From the NCBI RefSeq assembly GCF_009707125.1, contig NZ_WLVL01000039.1, forward strand, positions 279,953 through 343,952: a stretch of 64,000 nucleotides of DNA. Direction: 5' to 3'. This DNA comes from Arsenicicoccus cauae (GTDB lineage: Bacteria > Actinomycetota > Actinomycetes > Actinomycetales > Dermatophilaceae). Each line of letters starts with the position of its first letter. Within the stretch, counting starts at the first letter, position 1. A program made the position numbers and the translations under genes. Under the pieces are notes generated by a model. The model ran no database searches. It worked only from the letters and a program-made list of their open reading frames with translations, and had not been told where the DNA came from. This document shows positions 59,413 to 64,000 of the stretch, piece by piece.

Positions 59413-60072
59413 CTAGATCCAGACGGCGGGATCGTCATACATCGCGTCGGTCGGGCTCTGGTCCGGCCCCGGGATCCGCACCTGCGCGGGGATGCCGACG
59501 GCGACGGCGTTGGCCGGGACGTCCTTGACCACGACGGCGTTGGCGCCGACCTGCGCACCGTCGCCCAGCGTGATGGCGCCGAGGACGCGGGCGCCCGACC
59601 CGATCGTGACACCGTTGCCCAGCGTGGGGTGACGCTTGCCCTTGGCGAGCGAGCGGCCCCCGAGGTTGACGCTGTTGTAGAGCATGCAGTCGTCGCCGAT
59701 CTCGGCCGTCTCGCCGATGACGACGCCCATGCCGTGGTCGATGAAGAACCGCCGACCGATCGTCGCGCCCGGGTGGATCTCCACGCCGGTCAGGGCCCGC
59801 GTCACGTTGGACAGCAGGCGCGCCGGCAGCCGCAGCGACGGGCGCTGCCACAGCTGGTGCGTCACACGGTGGGACCACACCGCGTGCAGGCCCGGCGAGA
59901 CCAGGGCCATCTGCAGGCGACCGGTCGCCGCCGGGTCCCTCTCGATCGCCGCGTCGAGGTCCTCCAGGACCCCGGCCACGAAACCCACGCCACCCTGACG
60001 CTGGGTCACGAGCGGGGCGAGGTTGACGTCGGCCTTGGCGCGGTGGGCCGCGGCGGTGGTGAAGGTCGTCAT
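59413..60072 (-). CDS. cysE: Serine O-acetyltransferase
   Basis: A 219-residue CysE/EpsC-type enzyme making O-acetylserine for cysteine synthesis. Left-handed helix motifs: GVEIHPGATIGRRFFIDHGM (catalytic-type His) and VVIGETAEIGDDCMLYNSVN, then the KGKRHPTLGNGVTIGSGARV segment that binds acetyl-CoA. The C-terminal Ile (AVWI) is the tail that docks into CysK in the cysteine synthase complex. It lies downstream of cysK in the same direction, 48 bp away. Confidence 0.93.
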   Translation of the reverse strand: MTTFTTAAAHRAKADVNLAPLVTQRQGGVGFVAGVLEDLDAAIERDPAATGRLQMALVSPGLHAVWSHRVTHQLWQRPSLRLPARLLSNVTRALTGVEIHPGATIGRRFFIDHGMGVVIGETAEIGDDCMLYNSVNLGGRSLAKGKRHPTLGNGVTIGSGARVLGAITLGDGAQVGANAVVVKDVPANAVAVGIPAQVRIPGPDQSPTDAMYDDPAVWI

Positions 60073-60120
60073 GTCATCAGCTCATCTCGTGTGGCGGCGG
60101 GTGGTTCGGCATACGGCCGA

Positions 60121-61056
60121 TCAGGAGGTGATGCCCTCGAACAGCACGGTGGACAGGTAGCGCTCACCGAAGGAGGGGATGATGACCACGATCGTCTTGC
60201 CGGCGTTCTCGGGCCGGGCGGCGACCTGGGCGGCGGCGTAGAGCGCGGCGCCGGAGGACAGACCGACGAGCAGGCCCTCCTGGGTCGCGGCCTTGCGGGC
60301 CCACTCGACCGACTGGTCGATGTTGACGTCGATGACCTCGTCGTAGATCTCGGTGTCGAGGACCTCGGGGACGAAGTTGGCACCGATGCCCTGGATCTTG
60401 TGCGGACCGGCCTGACCGCCGTTGAGGATGGCGGACTCGGCGGGCTCGACGGCGATCATCTGCACGCCGGGCTTGCGCTCCTTGAGCACCTGGCCGACGC
60501 CGGTGATGGTCCCGCCGGTGCCGATACCCGCGACCACGATGTCGACCTTGCCGTCGGTGTCGGCCCAGATCTCCTCGGCCGTCGTGCGGCGGTGGATCTC
60601 GGGGTTGGCGGCGTTCGCGAACTGACGCGCCAGCACGCCCTGCCGCTCGGCGACGATCTCCTCGGCCTTGTTGACGGCGCCCTTCATGCCCTCCGAGCCC
60701 GGGGTGAGGACCAGCTCGGCGCCGTACGCCTTGAGCAGGGCCTTGCGCTCGGCACTCATGGTCTCCGGCATGGTCAGGACGACTTTGTAGCCGCGGGCCG
60801 CACCCACCATGGCCAGCGCGATCCCGGTGTTGCCCGAGGTCGCCTCGACGATGGTGCCGCCCGGCTCGAGCTCGCCGGACTGCTCGGCCGCGTCCACGAT
60901 GGCCACGCCGATCCGATCCTTCACCGAGTTCGCGGGGTTGTAGAACTCGAGCTTCGCCGCGACGGTGGTGCCGCTGTCCTTGGTGTCGATGATGCGGTTG
61001 ATGCGCACCAGGGGGGTGCGTCCGACGATGGAAGTGACGTCGTCGTGGATGGGCAT
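60121..61056 (-). CDS. cysK: Cysteine synthase A (O-acetylserine sulfhydrylase)
   Basis: 311 residues, fold-type II PLP enzyme. NSVKDRIG holds the PLP-lysine, [13 protein letters not shown] the phosphate-binding and substrate loop, and [15 protein letters not shown] the cofactor phosphate cup. It converts O-acetylserine and sulfide to cysteine, working with the downstream cysE product. The 239-bp gap upstream, shared with the divergent Fe-S gene, must hold both promoters; I recognise no sulfur-regulator site in it. Confidence 0.95.
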   Translation of the reverse strand: MPIHDDVTSIVGRTPLVRINRIIDTKDSGTTVAAKLEFYNPANSVKDRIGVAIVDAAEQSGELEPGGTIVEATSGNTGIALAMVGAARGYKVVLTMPETMSAERKALLKAYGAELVLTPGSEGMKGAVNKAEEIVAERQGVLARQFANAANPEIHRRTTAEEIWADTDGKVDIVVAGIGTGGTITGVGQVLKERKPGVQMIAVEPAESAILNGGQAGPHKIQGIGANFVPEVLDTEIYDEVIDVNIDQSVEWARKAATQEGLLVGLSSGAALYAAAQVAARPENAGKTIVVIIPSFGERYLSTVLFEGITS

Positions 61057-61295
61057 GGGGCGTTCTCCGCTCTCTCGATGGCTGAAGGCCGCGTGGGCCC
61101 TGTCGTGTTCTCGTCCGCGGCAACGTCCGGGACGAGAAGGTGATTCCCACGTTATCGCTTGTCCAACATTGTGTTATGCCACGCGGGATGACGCAGCCGC
61201 ATCCCAGGGACCGGACCCGACCGGGCTAGCGATCCCCGTCACACATCACTCGTCAGACGTGCCGCCATGTCACTACCCGACCGTAGGATCACCGC

Positions 61296-64000
61296 ATGTC
61301 AGCGCTGCAGACCACAGCCCTCGTGCTGTGCTTCGTGATCCCGAGCATCGGGTGGATCCTGCTCTTCCGGCAGGTGTTCCGGTTCACCAGGCTCTTTCGC
61401 ACCGGCCGGCCCGACCCGACGCGCACCGGCGAGCCGGCCAAGCGGACGATGACCCTGGTCCGCGAGTTCCTGGGCCACACGCGCATGGCGCGGCTGCCCT
61501 GGGTCTCCATAGCGCACTGGTTCACGGCGCTGTCCTTCCTCATCCTGTTCGCGACGCTGGTCAACGCCTTCTTCCAGCTCATCTGGCCGGACTTCCGGCT
61601 GCCGATCATCGGCACCTTCCCGCCCTTCGAGTGGCTGATCGAGCTCTTCACGGTCGGCGGCTTCCTCGGGATCATCCTGCTGATCGTGGTGCGCCAGCGT
61701 CAGCACCCGCGCAGCGCCGCCGGCGAGCACGGCCGCCGCAGCCGCTTCTTCGGGTCGACCTGGTGGCAGGCCTACTACGTCGAGTTCACGATCCTCGCGG
61801 TCACCATCTGCATCGCGCTGCTGCGCACCCTCGAGGCCGCCCACGTCGAGCGCCTGCACCCGGGCACCAACATCGCGCTCCACTTCCCGCTGACAGGGTG
61901 GATGCGCGGCATGTGGGGCGGTCTGAGCATCGCCGGGATCGAGGAGGCGATCTACCTCGTCGCGATGATCAAGATCCTCGTGTCCTTCGCCTGGATGATC
62001 ACCATCGCCCTGCAGCCCACCATGGGCGTGGCCTGGCACCGCTTCCTCGCCTTCTTCAACATTTGGTTCAAGCGCAACGCCGACGGGCGGACCGCGCTGG
62101 GCGCGCTGCAGCCCATGACCATCGACGGCAAGCCCTTCTCCATGGACGCCGTGGAGGAGATGGACGAGGACACCTCGATGGGTGTCGCCAAGGCCGAGGA
62201 CCTCACCTGGAAGCAGCTGCTCGACGTCACCACCTGCACCGAGTGCGGCCGCTGCCAGTCGCAGTGCCCCGCGTGGAACACCGACAAGCCCCTGTCCCCC
62301 AAGCTGCTCGTGATGACGCTGCGCGACCACGCGCACGCCAAGGCACCGTGGATGATGGCCTCGGAGGAGGCCCGGGCGGGGCTGCCGGAGCACACCAAGG
62401 CGCTCGCGCACATGCCCCTCGTCGGCCAGACCGGGTATGACATGGAGCACCCCCTCACGGCATACGACGCACTCGGCCCCGAGGCCGTCATCGACGAGGA
62501 CGTGCTGTGGTCCTGCACGACCTGCGGCGCGTGCGTCGAGCAGTGCCCCGTCGACATCGAGCACGTGGACACCATCGTCGACCTGCGGCGCAACCAGGTG
62601 CTGATCGAGTCGGCCTTCCCCGCCGAGCTGGGCGGACTCTTCAAGAACATGGAGTCCAAGGGCAACCCTTGGGGCATGGCGCAGCGCGCCCGCCTCGACT
62701 GGGCCAAGGACCTGCCGTTCCCGGTCAAGCAGGTCGGCAAGGACGTCGAGGACCTGTCCGAGGTCGACTACCTCTTCTGGGTGGGCTGCGCCGGTGCCTT
62801 CGAGGACCGCGCCAAGAAGACCTCGCGCGCCGTTGCCGAGCTCCTGGACACCGCGGGTGTCAGCTTCGCCGTGCTGGGTGACGGCGAGACCTGCACCGGT
62901 GACTCCGCCCGCCGCGCGGGCAACGAGGTCCTCTTCCAGATGCTCGCGCAGCAGAACGTCGAGCAGCTCAACGAGGCCGGTGCGACGAAGATCGTCGTGA
63001 CCTGCGCCCACTGCTTCAACACCATCAAGAACGAGTACCCACAGGTCGGCGGCAGCTACGAGGTGCTGCACCACACGCAGCTGCTCAACCGTCTCGTGCG
63101 CGAGAAGCGCCTCGTGCCGGTGTCGCGCCCGGCCGAGGACGCGCGCAAGTCCACCGCCAAGAACCCCGCCTCGAGCGCACCCGTCGTGACCTACCACGAC
63201 CCCTGCTACCTGGGGCGGCACAACAACGTCTATGCCCCACCCCGCGAGCTCATCGGTTCGCTCCCCGGCGTCGAGCTGCGCGAGATGCCCCGCCACGGCG
63301 AGACGTCCTTCTGCTGCGGCGCCGGCGGTGCCCGCATGTGGATGGAGGAGAAGCTCGGCACCCGCATCAACATGAACCGCACCGAGGAGGCGCTCGCCAC
63401 GGGCGCCGACCGGATCGCGGTGGGCTGCCCCTTCTGCCGCGTCATGCTCTCCGACGGCGTCACCGCCAAGGAGGCCGACGATGCCTCCGTCGAGCAGGTG
63501 GAGGTCGTCGACGTCGCGCAGATGCTGCTCGCTGCGGTCCGGCGCGGCGACGAGGTCGAGGCTCCCGTCGAGGAGGCGGCAGCGGCAGCGGCGGCGGCCA
63601 CGGCCACCGGGGCGGCCGGGGTCGCTGCGGACGGCGCGCCCGAGGGCATCAAGCCGGACCGCGACGACCGGCAGACGCAGACGTCCCCGGCGCAGGAGGC
63701 CGCGGCCGAGGAGCAGGAGGAGGTGCGCGTCCCGGACGAGAACGACCAGGAGGCGGTCCACGCCGCCAACGTCGCCGACCCCTGGGACGACGACGACACG
63801 GCCACCGCCGCACCGGCACCAGCCGCCCAGACCCAGCCCGACCCAGAGCCGACCCCGGCTCCCACCACCAACGACGTCGCCGACCCCTGGGACGACGACG
63901 ACACGGCCACCGCCGCACCGGCACCAGCCGCCCAGACCCAGCCCGACCCAGAGCCGACCCCGGCTCCCACCACCAACGACGTCGCCGACCCCTGGGACGA
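61296..64000 (+). CDS. Membrane-bound Fe-S oxidoreductase, HdrD/GlpC-like (3' end beyond window)
   Basis: At least 901 residues, cut by the right edge. About six N-terminal helices form a nitrate-reductase-gamma-like membrane part (PWVSIAHWFTALSFLILFAT). Two 4Fe-4S motifs follow (CTECGRCQSQCP, CTTCGACVEQCP), then two CCG domains (VTCAHCFN; HDPCYLGRHN, FCCGAGGARMW, GCPFCRVML) as in HdrD/GlpC-type proteins. It probably passes electrons between a quinone or haem and a soluble partner such as an acyl-CoA dehydrogenase/ETF system. The acidic Ala/Pro-rich tail contains perfect 35-residue repeats. The start at 61296 (MSALQTTALV) follows TAGGATC. Confidence 0.88.
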   Translation, partial: MSALQTTALVLCFVIPSIGWILLFRQVFRFTRLFRTGRPDPTRTGEPAKRTMTLVREFLGHTRMARLPWVSIAHWFTALSFLILFATLVNAFFQLIWPDFRLPIIGTFPPFEWLIELFTVGGFLGIILLIVVRQRQHPRSAAGEHGRRSRFFGSTWWQAYYVEFTILAVTICIALLRTLEAAHVERLHPGTNIALHFPLTGWMRGMWGGLSIAGIEEAIYLVAMIKILVSFAWMITIALQPTMGVAWHRFLAFFNIWFKRNADGRTALGALQPMTIDGKPFSMDAVEEMDEDTSMGVAKAEDLTWKQLLDVTTCTECGRCQSQCPAWNTDKPLSPKLLVMTLRDHAHAKAPWMMASEEARAGLPEHTKALAHMPLVGQTGYDMEHPLTAYDALGPEAVIDEDVLWSCTTCGACVEQCPVDIEHVDTIVDLRRNQVLIESAFPAELGGLFKNMESKGNPWGMAQRARLDWAKDLPFPVKQVGKDVEDLSEVDYLFWVGCAGAFEDRAKKTSRAVAELLDTAGVSFAVLGDGETCTGDSARRAGNEVLFQMLAQQNVEQLNEAGATKIVVTCAHCFNTIKNEYPQVGGSYEVLHHTQLLNRLVREKRLVPVSRPAEDARKSTAKNPASSAPVVTYHDPCYLGRHNNVYAPPRELIGSLPGVELREMPRHGETSFCCGAGGARMWMEEKLGTRINMNRTEEALATGADRIAVGCPFCRVMLSDGVTAKEADDASVEQVEVVDVAQMLLAAVRRGDEVEAPVEEAAAAAAAATATGAAGVAADGAPEGIKPDRDDRQTQTSPAQEAAAEEQEEVRVPDENDQEAVHAANVADPWDDDDTATAAPAPAAQTQPDPEPTPAPTTNDVADPWDDDDTATAAPAPAAQTQPDPEPTPAPTTNDVADPWD
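63771..64000 (+). repeat. Perfect 105-bp tandem repeat in Fe-S protein tail
   Basis: Copies start at 63771, 63876 and 63981 (the last cut by the window edge). The first two look identical base for base. Each encodes 35 residues beginning VADPWDDDDTATAAPAPAAQ and ending PTPAPTTND. The period keeps the reading frame, so copy number can change without breaking the protein. Confidence 0.9.

Noticed and set aside
61299..63761. 820-residue frame opposite the Fe-S oxidoreductase
   Set aside because: It mirrors a gene with intact CCG and ferredoxin motifs; the translated product is low-complexity shadow sequence.

Overview
The window is high-GC actinobacterial DNA (roughly 70% G+C by eye, many GTG starts, closely packed genes). 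The mix of Ku/LigD-type end joining, efeUOB, a GTP-dependent PEP carboxykinase, LytR-CpsA-Psr and DUF5709 proteins, and AbiEi/DUF559 proteins suggests a Micrococcales member, perhaps of the Intrasporangiaceae. The family-level guess is weak.

Layout. 0-1.1 kb: an IS110-family element cut by the left edge, lying against the 3' end of an MMPL transporter gene. 3.4-8.4 kb: an aldolase-like PLP enzyme, an FAD-dependent dehydrogenase and a secreted peptidase. 8.4-14.7 kb: the iron-uptake operon efeUOB, bracketed by two genes for related AbiEi/DUF559 proteins (a winged-helix-like N-terminus plus a Vsr-like nuclease domain). Each of these two genes is set between families of extragenic palindromes. 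14.7-18.5 kb: non-homologous end joining and base-excision repair (separate polymerase and ligase genes, divergent Ku, Nei-type glycosylase). 18.5-20.3 kb: two tandem exported esterases. 21.1-35.3 kb: an exopolysaccharide cluster making GDP-fucose, with glycosyltransferases, Wzx, Wzy, a Wzz-like protein and an initiating phosphoglycosyltransferase.

35.5-44.8 kb: malic enzyme, a DUF5709 protein, a stand-alone condensation-domain protein, and a copper locus. The copper locus holds a P1B-type ATPase with a palindromic operator, a divergent sensor kinase, a frameshifted response regulator and a Met/His-rich membrane protein. A shortened BKACE-type gene follows. 44.9-54.4 kb: tRNA-Arg, a WecG-type glycosyltransferase, PEP carboxykinase, then a two-component system followed by a GT39-type glycosyltransferase and a GtrA protein. 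54.4-64 kb: acyl-CoA dehydrogenase, two tRNA-Ser genes around an LCP enzyme and a cold-shock protein, two YtxH-like proteins, cysE-cysK, and a membrane-bound Fe-S oxidoreductase that runs off the right edge inside a perfect 105-bp repeat.

The most promising undescribed feature is the pair of DUF559 cassettes. The two proteins are diverged paralogues. Both genes carry two same-facing TGTGGA boxes 30-31 bp apart, with the proximal box exactly 40 bp before the start codon. Both are flanked by long palindromes with a GGTCAC core in the arms and a GAACGATC-like sequence in the loop. One flank also contains a four-unit array with an exact 52-bp period whose hairpin shows a compensatory base change. 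The arrangement recalls REP sequences and their RAYT transposases, but with a nuclease-fold protein; that functional reading is inference.
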